From positions 1,749,001 through 1,813,000 of the forward strand of contig NC_135198.1 in NCBI RefSeq assembly GCF_050948175.1: a stretch of DNA of 64,000 nt, given 5' to 3'. Positions 31,282 through 42,959 of this stretch are shown here, one piece after another. The stretch is from Xylocopa sonorina. Lineage: Eukaryota > Arthropoda > Insecta > Hymenoptera > Apidae. Both the position numbers and the translations under genes were made by a program. Each line of letters begins with the position of its first letter. Position 1 is the stretch's first letter. The notes under the pieces are model-generated. The model saw nothing but the letters and a program-made list of their open reading frames with translations. It ran no database searches and had not been told where the DNA came from.

Positions 31282-32570
31282 TTATGCATTTTCGCCACAT
31301 GGTGAAGGTACGAACGTTTACGGTCTTTACAGACCACAAGTTCATCACATTTACGTCGAAGCAGAAGACGGAGAAGCGTATGTCCAGGTATTTGCGCTAC
31401 ATAGATATTATAAGCCAATTTACGATGGATATTCCCCATATCGCCGGCAAGAATAACATCATTGCTGATGCCCTGTACAGAGTGAAAATACTAGAAGAAG
31501 CACTGAATTATGAGGCACTAGTGCAATTGCAAACCAGCGATGAAGAGCTGCAGGCATACTTGCGTGACCACACCGGGACTAGTCTGCGTCTGAAGATGAC
31601 ACTGCCAGGAACAAGCACCAGTTTGTACTGTGATGTATCAATGGACACTATAAGGCTATTCATTACTGAAACATTTTGACGAGCAGTCATTAACACCGTC
31701 TACCACTTGGTACATCCCGGAGTCAACGCGATGGTCAAACTCGTAACAAGCGTTACATCTGACCGTCCATCAAGAAAAACTGCCGAGAGTGAGCTCGAAG
31801 TTGCTTAGAATATACACGGTGTGCAAGTGCAAGCACTACTAGGCACCTTCACACCATCCTTGGGCACGTTCAAACGTCTGTACACCGACATTGTAGTTTT
31901 ACCGACGTCTGAAGGTTTTAGATACTGGCTTACCTCTATCGACTGGTTCAGCTGTTGGTCTGGGACGATACCCCTGAGAGATCAGGAAGCAGCCACTGTG
32001 ACAAGAGCATATTACGATGTGTGGATTAGTATTAGTTATTTCGGCACGCCCGCGTAAATCACCACGGATCAATGTAGGTAATTTGAGTCACCACTTGTTT
32101 AAACATCTTAAAAACAGCAATCCACTGCCGCGGCAATGCAATGTGGACGGAGGTTTTACTCGTAATTCTGCAGGGCATCCGAACAGCATGACGAGAGAAG
32201 CTGAAGGCAACATTCGCGGACCTGCCATATGGTGAGATCTTGCAATTGCCAGGTGAATTCCTTGCTTCACGTCCAGAAGCAACAGATGATTGCCTAAATT
32301 GAGCGTTTCTGAGCGCTAGACTCGCTCTAATGTACCTAGGCTTTCGCCTATACCAGTAGGTGTTAATTGGTGTTAACACATTGCGAAGGGTCATGCATAT
32401 CGGTGTTATGTACGGCGGTGCTTGGAAAAATCCCTCTCTCACCAACTACAGATCATGAAAAAAGTAAACCGTCCCGTACGGGAAGCGACTCACTTAACTA
32501 TCCCACAGGAATCAGGGTTGCATTCTTTCGATGAGGTGTTGACAGCGGGCTCTACGCGAAGAAGGGGTCG
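31282..32570 (+). pseudogene. Ty3/gypsy RNase H-integrase fragment
   Basis: Plus strand, 131-residue ORF: FTVFTDHKFITFTSKQ (RNase H), YLRYIDIISQFTMDIPHIAGKNNIIADAL, SLRLKMTLPGTSTSLYCDVS; then integrase finger YHLVHPGVNAMVKLV, a core start FKRLYTDIVVLPTSEGFRYWLTSIDWFS (first catalytic Asp region), and a degraded remainder with LQGIRT-like and GP..V..R pieces up to about 32570 (VNRPVREATHLTIPQ). It has the same layout as the 22-25 kb gypsy but is clearly divergent and AT-richer, so it is an older, different lineage. Stops at 31679, 31809 and 32057. Confidence 0.85.
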
Positions 32571-33079
32571 CCAGTGCTTGCACTCAATCTCATGCGAGTT
32601 CAGATTGCATGCACTACCTAACCGTTCAACAGTTCTAAATATTGTGAGATTATCAGCCACTAGGACACCACACACTCTGTTGCGAGTAACCTGGGTCGCG
32701 TTGTCTTTGTAGCTGTTTGTACGTTTGATTGTTTATGGGTGACTTCTGCTGGATATATTTTGTGGGTTTCTATGTTTTATTCTCATCTGATGTACAAATT
32801 CATTTTTATATCCTAATTCCCTGGTGCGCATGACTTGATTTGCGAACTCAGCAAAGTATTGGTAGTATTTCTGGGTGACGTTCAGTCTAATTTTGAATTG
32901 TACTTCGAGGTATTTTATCTGTTGTGTAATTTCTAATTGAGCTCTGATCTATTTTAACGACAGGCGACCTTGTTAGATCTAAAAATGCTTTTAGTAAGAT
33001 CATTTACGTATTACTTTGAGAGAGTCTGAGCTTTTGATTATTGTATCATTTCATTTAGATAAGAACTACAATAATAAAA
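32571..33079. other. intergenic, no recognised gene
   Basis: Moderately AT-rich flank between the gypsy fragment and a piggyBac C-terminal piece. No second copy found in the window. Confidence 0.3.
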
Positions 33080-33380
33080 ACATGGGCGGCGTTCGCTGTA
33101 CAGACTATTACACTATAATATATTCTCTTTTTCTGGAGATTGCAAGCATCTATTGTTAATGCTTCTATTTTGTACAAAGCATCTACTAATAATGCAAACT
33201 TTTACTTGTTCTTGTTAGGGACTTGCGTGTAACAGCAAAAAAAGGACGACCATCATCCAGCGATAAGGAACAGTGATTAGATGGAACATTACATATAATT
33301 ACGCTGCGGATGCAGCGTAAACACAAAGATACTGTACACAGTATGTTTAAATCGAAAAATTCCCGGCGGAAGAAGAAACT
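33080..33380 (+). pseudogene. piggyBac-like transposase G, C-terminal fragment
   Basis: Plus strand: MGGVRCTDYYTIIYSLFLE (normally MGGVD..D.Y), LLLVLVRDLRV, then KKGRPSSSDKE, LDGTLHIITL and QRKHKDTV...SKNSRRKK, the basic tail preceding the Cys finger. The finger is cut off by repeat R2 at 33383. All upstream catalytic sequence is missing. Confidence 0.65.
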
Positions 33381-33382
33381 AT

Positions 33383-33636
33383 TGAAGCGGCTGCGCTGCT
33401 TCGGTTTGCTGTGCTGTAAAGATGTAGGAAGAAAGAAAGAAGGAAAAGAGAGGGGAAGAACGTTTCGTCCTGGGCCTGCTAGTGGACTCATCAGTAAGGC
33501 TACCTAGCAGGCCCTGCCTTAGACGCTGGGATATTAGGGACAGTTCAGAACTTCTATATATTGGAAACGATGGGTCATCGGGTACTTTCAGGAAAGTGTA
33601 AATGGTGCTGTCCCTCTAGTGGCGAGTGCCGCTACA
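33383..33636 (-). repeat. Repeat R2 (solo-LTR-like), copy 1, 254 bp
   Basis: Plus strand reads TGAAGCGG ... CGCTACA, flanked by a perfect 4 bp duplication CTAT (33379-33382 and 33637-33640). The inverse complement starts TGTAGCGG. The sequence is about 85-90% identical to the inverse of 57468-57719. TG...CA ends plus a 4 bp duplication are the hallmarks of an LTR. No internal coding sequence. Confidence 0.8.
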
Positions 33637-33643
33637 CTATATA

Positions 33644-34170
33644 CAGGGTGTTCGGTAACTGGTGGTACAACCGAAAAGGGAGTAGAGAAAATCGGCTTTG
33701 AATTTTCGCTGGATACGGGTGCACTTGATCATGTCTCGATAAAGCGGATTTCATTGTAGATCTTTGTCTGGATTGAAGTTATATTGATAAACACTTCCAA
33801 TATTACGGAAATGTTTTCCTATGAGAGTTTTTTTAAACCAACATTACGAAGGTTGGATTAGTCGTGCTGGAACAATAGCTTGGCCACCACGCTCTCCTGA
33901 GCTTAACTCCGCTTGACTTTTACTTATGGAGTCATATTAAATCAGTTATGTATTCTGAAGAAACCACAAATTGCGAGCACTTAAAAGAAAAGATTATTGT
34001 AACCTTTCATACATCAAAACAACCGAATACTTTAGAAAGCGTGCATAGAAATTTGTTAAAAAGAGTACCCGTACCCGGCGAAAATTTAAAATCGATTTTC
34101 TCGAAAACAAAGCCTCAGATGAAAAATTGTTATTCTATATTTTCGACTTATTTTTTCATCTGAATATCCT
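33644..34170 (+). pseudogene. mariner-like (DUF4817 type) internally deleted element
   Basis: The left end TACAGGGTGTTCGGTAAC and the inverse of the right end TATAGGATATTCAG match as imperfect inverted repeats next to TA dinucleotides. Inside, plus-strand pieces read ISRAGTIAWPPRSPELN (in shifted frames, 33845-33910) and VYSEETTNCEHLKEKI with SVHRNLLKRV (33945-34065), the C-terminal part of DUF4817-type mariner-like transposases. The N-terminal two thirds are deleted (element about 530 bp). Confidence 0.7.
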
Positions 34171-34196
34171 ATATATACATCCTATACATATGGATG

Positions 34197-34505
34197 GCAT
34201 ATGGTGACCATGGGAAAATGTAGCTAGTAGTTGCTTTACTCACACCGTTTCCTTCTGCAGTTTTCACATTTCATACAAAATTTCTTTGCTTCCGTCCGTC
34301 AGAATAAAAAACTGATTATATTATCGGAAAACTTAGTGAATAAAGAAGTTTTTGTGAAATTTGCTGCTCTCCACGTCTAAAAATAATTACCTAAATAGAA
34401 GATCAAAGTTTTCGGAATTTACATATAAGATAAGTTAAGAGATTATAGAGCTTAGATAAGTTTAAACTTTTATTACCCCACCTGGAGTTTCAGGGTAAAA
34501 TGGGA
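34197..34505 (+). repeat. Repeat R3, copy 1 (uninterrupted site)
   Basis: The first half (34197-34368) matches the inverse of 58643-58825; the second half (34370-34505) matches the inverse of 56060-56166. Copy 2 is split by piggyBac element K between those halves; here the junction reads CACGTCTAAAAATAATTACC with no insert. No coding content; the family is unknown. Confidence 0.8.
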
Positions 34506-35013
34506 TCTAGTAAAATAGCAAATTTATTCCTCTTTTCAATATTGTTTGTCATTTTCTTGTAGAACTAACGGTCTCCAATAATATGAGTGAAACTGCTATT
34601 TCTCTGAAAAAAAAACAATAATCCAAATTGTCTCTGTCATTTTTGCAAATCGGACTTAGGTTTATATGAAATTTTTTGTTGCATTTGGGGTGTAGTATCA
34701 TTTGTAAAAATTTGTCACACGAGTAGTGAATCATTCTCTATAACAGGTGGTCAAAATGAAAGAAGCCCGGATGCATATTGTACGTGATATTTGAATCAAA
34801 GACTCGAGAAGAGTTATGTGATATTCAGCGGCCATCTTGTGTTAACGGTCATGTTGTTTTTCTCAGTGCTGCGTTGTCAGTTGTTATATAAATAAATTAA
34901 TAAAACGCTTCTTTTCATATTTTTTCTTACATTACCCTTATGCTAAGTCTTACCAACTATCTTATTTTAGAGTTACTAGCTAAAGACTAGAGTTTTTTTC
35001 TTATTCTAATATT
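34506..35013. other. intergenic, no recognised gene
   Basis: AT-rich sequence with no ORF or repeat that I can assign. Confidence 0.35.
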
Positions 35014-35017
35014 ATAC

Positions 35018-35391
35018 TGTGGCGACCACCGTAGTCGCCTTTGCACCCCGTAGCGCAGAGCGGAAGAAAATACTTAACCCTCGAAGCGAAAAGACTGGAG
35101 ACATTAAACATATGCTTGAGTCCAAACTTTCTCTTCGTCTTCGAGGGTTAAGGACGTTTTCTGCGAACGTGCCCCTTTCTTTTTGACACCGAAATGAGGG
35201 GGCGAAAGCAGATATAATGTGAAGGAAAGGAGCCCTCAGGAGTTAGTTAGTTAGTAGTTACGTTCCAAGCAGCATAGCGTCGATACCTTGATCTATATAA
35301 AATTTGTTATTTATTACTTGTTAAAATAAATTATTTTGTTACGTTATTCTGAACGAACACCACTCTACCACACCCACGTAAGTTTCCCAAA
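35018..35391 (+). repeat. Repeat R1, copy 3, 374 bp
   Basis: Starts TGTGGCGACCACCGTAGTCG, ends GTTTCCCAAA, flanked by ATAC on both sides (35014-35017 and 35392-35395). It contains AATAAATTATTTTG at about 35325-35338 as a polyadenylation-like signal and the CTTCGAGGGTTAA hairpin half-sites. Opposite orientation to the other three copies. Confidence 0.85.
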
Positions 35392-35395
35392 ATAC

Positions 35396-35744
35396 TATCT
35401 TAAAACTACCCTTAAGCTATTTTACTCTATTTTACCTATGCTAACTTAGTCTAGATGTCACCTTGTGTCCTACTTCGGTCATCACAAAAGTCTAAAGAAA
35501 AGCATTCTGTTAGTAACAGTCTGTAAGAGTAAGTAAGAGTAACAAGACACGCGAGCGACTGATTGGCCTGGTAGATAGTGTAGTCGATAATATATAATAA
35601 TAACTGTAATAGTGCCTGGCATAAAACACATTTAAAACTAAAGAGTATGGTAATGTAGCCGTGTGGTAAATCCTTTTCATTTTTCTAATTATGTAGGAAA
35701 ATCATGAGTGTCTCACCGACACACCGGTGCACGCATCCCACACT
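35396..35744. other. intergenic, no recognised gene
   Basis: No ORF match. At 35730-35755 the minus strand reads TTGGTAATGTCACAAGTG followed by TGGGATGCG, loosely like the gypsy leader start seen at 26471, which would suit repeat R4 being an LTR on the minus strand. Confidence 0.3.
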
Positions 35745-36221
35745 TGTGACATTACCAACTTCCATTCCTCAGAAAGTGTTCCCGACGATGGAACAATAAA
35801 ACGTGGGGTCTTCAAAGACCACGTTTATTACACGTTCGTGACGAAAAGGCTATTTTTGAGATTAAGACGTTTTAAGTAATTTCGTAAACTTACGCGACCT
35901 TCGATACAATGATCTTTAGAATATTTAATTTCGACGTCCTCAATACCCATCGCGTGTTGTAAACGAGATATTTCTTAAGGGTTGGTCCAATATGTGCACA
36001 CACCGGGACATTGAACCGTACACTTAACGAGACCGAACCGAAATCTTGACCTTTGGGAAATTCCCAAAACGTCACCAAGGGACTTCGAAGATTACACGTC
36101 CTATCAGATAGCTTCCCACCCTCTTGAGATGAACGCGCGCCTCGGGCACACAAGAAGGTATAGACGATACTCGAAGGAGAACACTGATTGGTAAATTGCA
36201 TCGTTTCGGCAAATACCAACA
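35745..36221 (-). repeat. Repeat R4 (LTR-like), copy 2
   Basis: Inverse orientation relative to copy 1 at 10114-10545. In the minus sense it begins TGTTGGTATTTGCCG and runs to TGAGGAATGG. It carries open frames of 64-110 codons with no known domain. No target duplication could be defined. Confidence 0.5.
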
Positions 36222-36850
36222 ATGTTCACCCCCTGCATAATGAAGGAGCATCGGACGAACTACCAAAAAACTAGCGAGTCGAACAGTCAGTCAGTTGTAC
36301 ACGATCATCGAAAAACAAACGAACAACCTGTCACAAAAACGATCGAATTGTGAGAGAAACGTAAACGACCGAACATTCAATTAGAACAAGCTGTTTAATA
36401 TTAGGTTGGCGGTCAGCGTCGCGAGCAACCGTCTTCGATCTAAGTCTTACAATCATGGAGAGGAATCAACGACGCGAAAATTCCGCGTGGTAATGCACGG
36501 CAGAAAGCACATTTGATGTGCTTGATGCTTCCTCGCAAGGTACATTACCGATAGAAAATTGTTCCAAATAATTTACGCTATCTACAAAAAAGAGACGCTG
36601 GTTCATTCCGTTTTTCAAATTATATTCATTTATTTTCTTCGCTTTTGTACATATTTGAACGTATTTTTACATCAGCTACAAGATGCAATAAAAAATTATA
36701 CAACTATACGCAAAAAAATATCGATAACCTTGCATACCCCGAAAAAAATTACTCTAGAAAAAATCATTTTTTGCAATGGAGTGGTTTTTTCAAACCATTC
36801 AAATAACATACAAAATATTTATTATATCTTTACCCCAGAAACTATGTATT
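36222..36850. other. Unassigned flank upstream of BEL gag
   Basis: GC-moderate to 36550, then AT-rich. No LTR matching the 3' LTR candidate at 40779 is present, so the BEL element is 5'-truncated here. Confidence 0.35.
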
Positions 36851-36899
36851 TCAAAACGGTCTCATTTGCCGAAAGGCGAATAAGCGTCGCTCGTAAGGG

Positions 36900-37775
36900 G
36901 TAGCCGCAATCACCATCGTCGGTTACCCCGTCGCCCTCGACATCGGAGACACTCACGGTACGACTCCCGGTTATAAAATTGCCGACTTTCGACGGCGATT
37001 TTGGCTCGTGGATTCGGTTTAGGGACTCGTTTATGTCACTGGTGCACAATTCAGATAGATTGACCAACATCGATCGCTTTAACTACCTTATATCGGCCTT
37101 AACAGGCGAGGCCACGCGCACCCTGGAATCATTCGGCGGCTCGTCTCAAGGAACGGTATGAGGACTCAAGGCAGTTGGTGGACCATCATGTCAATTCATT
37201 CTTGAACATTACCCCAGTCAAAACAGCGGATAGCAAGGGTCTAAGTACTCACTGATACGGCAGTAAATAACGTGCGCACTCTACAGGCGCTATTGAAACC
37301 GGAACAAATGTGTAACGCCTTTATGAGCGTTTACTTGACACGACTTATAGACGTAGATTCAGTCGATGAATGGGAACGGAGGCTAGAAGAGGGTACAGAT
37401 AGGCCGTCCTTCGACGAATTCTCAAAATTCTTAGAGCAACGAGCTCAATATTTAGCTAGGCGGCAGACCAACACCGCGGGTACGGAGGGTACGGTAAGGG
37501 ACAAACGAAAGTCCACCACCGGAAATAAAACCCGCATTATAGCCCAGGTTGCCGAGCAGGTAGATAATTGCGGTCTATGCAAGGGAGCCCACGCACTACC
37601 GAATTGCAAAAAATTTCTGGCCATGACCTTTCCGGAAAGGCATAAGACAGTCAAACAGTTAAGATATTGCTTCAACTGTTTGGCCTTAGGATACGGGGTA
37701 AAGAATTGTACTCACAAGGTGGAGATCTCTTGCCTCGTGACGCAGGAGATCACCGATACTATGCCCAACGCTTAG
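36900..37775 (+). pseudogene. BEL/Pao gag, frameshifted
   Basis: IKLPTFDGDFGSWIRFRDSF begins the DUF1759-type gag core (36975-37160), continuing with NIDRFNYLISALTGEATRTLE. A frameshift near 37155 and a stop near 37255 interrupt it, and the frame resumes at 37272 for 167 codons: RTLQALLKPEQM, WERRLEEGTDRPSFDEFSKFLEQR, and a pair of Cys knuckles, CGLCKGAHALPNC and YCFNCLALGYGVKNC, characteristic of BEL/Pao gag C-termini. The frame ends at 37775, just before where the protease should lie. Confidence 0.88.
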
Positions 37776-40567
37776 TTAAGCGGCGCAAGAATCCCGAACC
37801 CCCAGGGGTTGTTTTAGCTGATCCTGATTTTCATCGTCTATGTCGGATCGATCTTTTAATCGGGGCCGGCCTGTTTTGGAAATTGTTGTGCACAGGACAA
37901 CACCAAGTTTAGTTTGGCAGAAAAGGCGTCTTGGGTGGGTGTTGGGAGGAACCTTGCGTTGGCCGATAAGATCGCGGGAAACAAAGATTCAGGCGTGCCA
38001 CGCCGTGACAAACGTACAATTGAGCAAGGCCATCTCTCGATTCTGGAAAGTAGAGGAGCTCAACATGCAAAGGGCATCGGCGGTAGATGCAAACTCCGAT
38101 TGTGAGCATCATTTTCGCGAGACCACGGTGCGCGACGCGAGCAGCCGGTATATAGTGGCGATCCCGTTTAACGCAGAAGTCAATCACCTGGGGGAATCAC
38201 GTCACCAAGCGGAGAAACGATTCATTAATCTCGAGCGCAGATGTAGGAAAGATCCGGATCTCCGTCTGTAATACGTCGAGTTCATGCGTGAATATAAGAG
38301 GTCACATGTCATTTGATCGCACAGGTGGTGCCGAGGACGGTTATTATTTGCCTCACCACGCGGTGTTTAAAACAACGAACAGAACAAGAAAAATTCGCGT
38401 CGTGTTTGATGGTTCGGCGAAAATGCTATCGAGACTGTCGCTGAACGACACACAACATACAGAACCCACCGTACACGATGACTTATTTAACATCCTAATT
38501 AGATTCAGAAGGCACTGTTTTGTATTGTCTGCCAACATCGAAAAAATGTACCGACAAGTACTGATGCGGGGCGCGGATCGGAGATATCAACGGATACTTT
38601 GGCGAGACAACGAGAACAAGGCGATCAATGTATATACTTTGAATACGTATGGCACCGCGGCCGCACCATTCCTAGCCACACGAGCTCTTCATCAGGTAGG
38701 AAAGGACCTCGCGGACTCAGACCCGATTGTAAGTAAGGTCGTTCTGACGGACTTCTACGTGGACGATCTCTTAACCGGATGCGAAACAGTTACACAGACA
38801 ATAGAATTGCGAATCTCCCTAACCAGGATCTTAGCGCAAGCCGGTTTTTCGTTACGAAAATGGGCGAGCAACGATCCCAAAGTATTAGCTCTCAAGCAAC
38901 AAGAACCCGCTAAACATGTTGAATTCCACGGAAGACGTTTGTAGTCAATCGGACCTCGGAAATCCGACTTCGTACGCCTCCTGAAAGCTGGAGGCATATA
39001 GCATCCGCGAAGAACCCGGCAGATTTATTGTCACGAGGTAATAGCCCGGTCAATTTACATGGCAATAGTTTATGGTAGCACGGGCCACCATGGCTGGCAC
39101 AAGAATCAGCTACATGGCCATCGGTCGAAGCTAAACCGATGGAAATCCCGGAGCAATGTCACCTTAACACGGGGTACCTGATAGACGTTACTGACGCGAT
39201 TCGCGAAGGTGATAGGTTGCTACCTCGATATTCGTCGTACAATAAATTACTTCGCGTTGTAGCTTACTGTCTACGGTTTAGCAACAATGCCCGTCTCACG
39301 GATCGCTCTGGTAGGGGTCGAGGAGAAAATGCACAGCTTTGTTCTCCTCCTGCGGTAGAATTGGCACATGCTGAGAGGTTGGTTATAAAATTGGCCCAAC
39401 GAAGCAATTTTCAGATCACCAAACTTGCTGCGAATAAACCCAGATCAAGGGACAGTGTTTTAGTCAGCTTGGATCCATTCTTAGGCTCGCCAACTCGAAA
39501 TTAGCGTTTGACCAAAAACGCCCAATGATCCTTCCCAAGACAGGGTTTATCACTAACTTAATCGTGGCACGCGAACATCAACGCCTGTTGCATGCCGGGT
39601 GCCAACATACTTTAGCATCATTGCGAAACAAATATTGGGTGATTTCGGGCCGACGAGCAGTAAAAAGGGTTTTGCACCGGTGTGTAACGTGCTTTAAGTC
39701 GAACCCATCAAACACGGAATACAAAATGGACAACCTTTCCAGTGATCGCATAACACAGGCACGCGCATTCACCACCTGCGGTGTAGATTATGCCGGTCCT
39801 TTTCTCATTCGGGAAGGTGGTCGTGCTCGAACCTCTCGAAAGGCGTACGTTTGCCTGTTTGTCTGCTTTGTTACAAGGGCGGTTCACATTGAATTGGCTA
39901 CGGATCTGACTACCGATGCATTCCTTAGATGCCTGCACCGATTCATGTCACGCAGAGGTCGCTGTCAGGTTATTCATTCGGACAATGGTACAAACTTCCT
40001 CGGTGCTAGAAACCAATTACGGGAATTCGGAATTTTGTTAGGCTCTAGCGAGTACAAAAAACGCGTAGCACAAGCCTTGGCTGACGAGCACATACGGTGG
40101 TTTGAATTCCCGTCCTCTCCATCCACTTTCCAATGATCCAAAGAACCTTGTTAACTCCAGGTCATTTCCTTGTCGACAGTGCGCTAACGGCACTACCCGA
40201 GCCAGATGTGTCTAATCTCAGACAGGACATACTGAGCAGGTATCAGCTACTTCAGCAGGTCGTCCAGCACTTTTGGAAGCGGTAGCAGCAAGAGTACTTG
40301 CACCACCTGCAGCAGCGTAGTAAGTGGCGAGGAAACCCAAAGAAGAATCCCGCAACGTCGCTTCAGACAGGAGAAATGGTGCTGGTCAAGGAGGATGCTC
40401 TACCTCCGTTGCAATGGCGGCTAGGCCGTATCACGGAATTACATCCAGGTTCAGACGGGATTACTCGGGTGGTGTCCCTTCGGACAACGGACGGCGTCCT
40501 CAGGAGGCCTCTCACCAAGATCTGCCTGCTACCCATTGCTGAGGAAGACTACAATCCAGCCCACTGA
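37776..40567 (+). pseudogene. BEL/Pao pol, deleted and frameshifted
   Basis: The protease is nearly absent: only a tail IDLLIGAGLFWKLL (37845-37890) remains, then GWVLGGTLRW. RT follows: FWKVEELN (38045), CEHHFRETTVRD, GRYIVAIPFN, RFINLERR, then 218 open codons (38288-38944) with KIRVVFDGSAK, FVLSANIEKMYRQV and TDFYVDDLLTGC (catalytic YVDD). RNase H is truncated between 38944 and 38970 (resumes RHIASAKNPADLLSRG-like, 38985-39040). The integrase region at 39139-40135 shows the zinc finger (H..RLLHAGCQHTLASLRNKYWVISGRR, CVTCFK), TCGVDYAGPF and VIHSDNGTNFLGA. A deletion follows 40135; the tail at 40298-40567 has GEMVLVKEDALPPLQWRLGRI and GVLRRPLTKICLLP. Typical BEL pol order; inactive. Confidence 0.9.
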
Positions 40568-40778
40568 TTGTTAGCACATTGCTATTGTATAGCGTGTTTT
40601 TTGACTATGCTCCTTTATGTATATATGTAAACGATAATATTGTAGTAGTTCTTGTTGCACCACCAATCAACGTGACTGTGCTATGCACATATCCTGTTCA
40701 TATTAGTCTTAAGTGTTAGTTGGATCCTTGCATATTAATTCGGTGTTGAACGTGAATTGTTCAAGGTGGGCGGGATGT

Positions 40779-41400
40779 TTACGCCAGAACGGCTATGTCA
40801 CCCATCTTGGCGTTAGTTATTAGGGGCTCTTGCCCGTTTGTAAATAGTCATTAGTCTTAGTTCGGTTCGGAGCAACGACAATTATTTTGAGACCATGGCA
40901 TTTGTAGTCTTTTCAGTACTAGAGTTCCCATCTCTGCTTATTATGCGAGAAATCCTTCGGTTGATTTACTTCGTTGTCCCATGTATCTCACAGCTGAAGT
41001 GTCTCTCAAGGTTATCGCTGACTCCGGTCGTTGATGGAGACACACGGAATTTCCACGTGTATCACTCAAGGGCAACACGGCGCCTGAGAGCGAGCTCGGT
41101 TTGGGGGCGGCCACTTAGTTTAGATTTTGTCCAATAGTATATTTCGGTCGTTTCCCTCATCACTCCGAATAGTTTGATTTTTGGACCTATCCGTGTGTCT
41201 CAACCCCCACAACGACATAGAATTGTAATTTTTCCGGATCGCGCTGGGAGACGGCAGAACTGACTTAGCGCTCCAGCGGTCGAGACGTGCATAATAAAGA
41301 GTACTACGAAACCCGGAATCTTAGTTTTGTTCCTTCCACCATCAGGAAGGTGGTCCTTCGATTATTAGAACATAGTTTCTTAGTTGGCACACCGTTGTGC
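40779..41400 (+). repeat. Putative BEL/Pao 3' LTR (end uncertain)
   Basis: GGTGGGCGGGA, a purine-rich tract, is followed at 40779 by TGTTTACGCCAGAACGG, the usual arrangement of BEL polypurine tract and LTR start. An AATAAAGAG signal lies at 41292. The 3' boundary is a guess because no 5' LTR is available for comparison. Confidence 0.5.
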
Positions 41401-41509
41401 AAAAACGACCAAACCCGAACCTTCGGTATTCATTCCGAAAACCCGTGGACAATATCGAATAATATTATTTTGTTGTTCATTTTGTGCCAGCTAATTCATA
41501 ATTATATAA

Positions 41510-41985
41510 TTGTATATCATATATTTAAAAATCCTTTTTATGAATCTGACAGATTTGAATATTATAAAGGCTGAGGAGCCTGAAATGAGCCTGGCGACGA
41601 CTGGTACAAAGAAATTGTTAGATGATAGTCTCAGAATAAAAAAATTATGGGAACAAGTTAAAAGATTAACAGCGCAAAATAGAGCATTGCATGAACAAAT
41701 TCGGCGATTGCATGTGAAGGAAAAGAAGGAAAAACCAGTCACCACGAGTAGACAAGATGAATATAACAATTTGAGGGAACTAGGTTATAAGTTATTACCA
41801 GAAGATTTTAATAGCTAGACAAATAGGCGCACAATGTAAAAGTAAACGTGGCAGAAGATATGATTCACAGTCTAAAAAATTTGCCTTGTCATTATTTTTT
41901 TCAAGCCCACGAACTTGCAAGGAATTACAAAAATCAATGGCATTACTTCAATCCGTACTTTGCAGTTATTTACATCGGGTAGATA
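41510..41985 (+). pseudogene. P element/THAP9-like transposase fragment
   Basis: A 102-codon ORF carries a coiled-coil segment (LLDDSLRIKKLWEQVKRLTAQ, IRRLHVKEKKEK) and LRELGYKLLPEDF, followed past a stop by KSKRGRRYDSQSKKFALSLFFSSPRTCKELQKSM to about 41970. In P-element and THAP9 transposases the same order is found: a leucine-rich coiled coil after the THAP finger, then a GRRYS...KSFALTLYYHSPRAYKFLRK block. The THAP finger and catalytic RNase H-like domain are missing. It directly borders element T copy 3. A second P-like pseudogene lies at 60775-62570. Confidence 0.65.
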
Positions 41986-42013
41986 AAATATGAAATACTC
42001 CTTTATATATCTT

Positions 42014-42015
<2 letters not shown>

Positions 42016-42079
<64 letters not shown>
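42016..42079. repeat. (TA)n microsatellite
   Basis: A continuous TA/AT run of about 64 bp corresponding to the one at 3683-3735. Confidence 0.95.
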
Positions 42080-42084
<5 letters not shown>

Positions 42085-42608
42085 ATAATATCTATCTATC
42101 TCAATGAAAGATATCTTCGTTTTTTCATTAATGAAAGCTTTACTTTTAAGATATTACATATTTGTTACCGATATATTTGTATATATAGGTATTATATATA
42201 GTATTATATATAGGTAGTATTATATATAGGTATATATAAAATAACTTTAAAATAAATTTTAAAATAAAATATATAGTGTATAATATATATCTCGTATTTT
42301 TCATTATATTTTCTCTTGTTTATCTTATATAATATTTATGTTCTATATATTTATATATATTTATGTATTTTATATTTCTTTCGACTTTCACTTTCTTTCC
42401 TTATTTTTCAGTGTATTAGAAATAATAAATTTATTATTTTTATTAAATTTTGATTAACTAAATGTAAAAATAAGTTGGGAAGATAGAGAGTAAAAAAATG
42501 CAAGTAAAATTGAAATCCAGATGGCTCTGCGATCTGGATTTTTATGACGCGCATACGCACTCAATTTTTTGGAACACCGACATTAAAGTTTCGCTACTGT
42601 ATACTGTG
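42016..42608 (-). mobile_element. Terminal-inverted-repeat element T, copy 3 (half element)
   Basis: Inverse orientation: its right end CTACTGTATACTGTG (42594-42608) and the inward 590 bp match copy 1's left half (3148-3735), including the GCGCATAC/GCGCATGC motif, the ATCCAGAT/ATCTGGAT hairpin arms and a TA microsatellite at 42016-42079. The other terminal repeat is missing; instead the P-like fragment begins to its left. Confidence 0.75.
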
Positions 42609-42634
42609 GTTCAAGTGTGCGATACTGATGCGCA

Positions 42635-42725
42635 AGTTGTCTTCCTTTGTTTTAGTATGTATGAACTGGATAAAATAACTCGCTCTATATAAATATAGTT
42701 TAATATTCTTTGTTAATATAGTTTA
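42635..42725 (+). repeat. Repeat R5, copy 1
   Basis: CCTTTGTTTTAGTATGTATG ... ATATAAATATAGTTTAATAT is also found at 55965-56050 with few differences. It lies 5' of a copia gag and contains a TATA-like CTCTATATAAATA, so it may be copia LTR sequence. Confidence 0.6.
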
Positions 42726-42959
42726 ATATGGTTTACTAAAATAGTTTGCATGGTTATTAAAATATATACACTTCCTGTAAATACATTTATTCCTAAGTTT
42801 ATTAAAACCACGTGCATGCAAAACCGCATGCACCTACAAATGTGAACAAGTTATCGGCTCAGGAGCATTGCTTGCAACTGAGTGTTAAGATAATCTTAAG
42901 ATATGGCTATCAGAAAGTTGAGAACGTACAATGTGTAAAAACTAAACGAGGACAATTAT

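Noticed and set aside
37445..39938. Minus-strand ORFs over the BEL element
   Set aside because: Antisense shadows of the BEL gag-pol frames.
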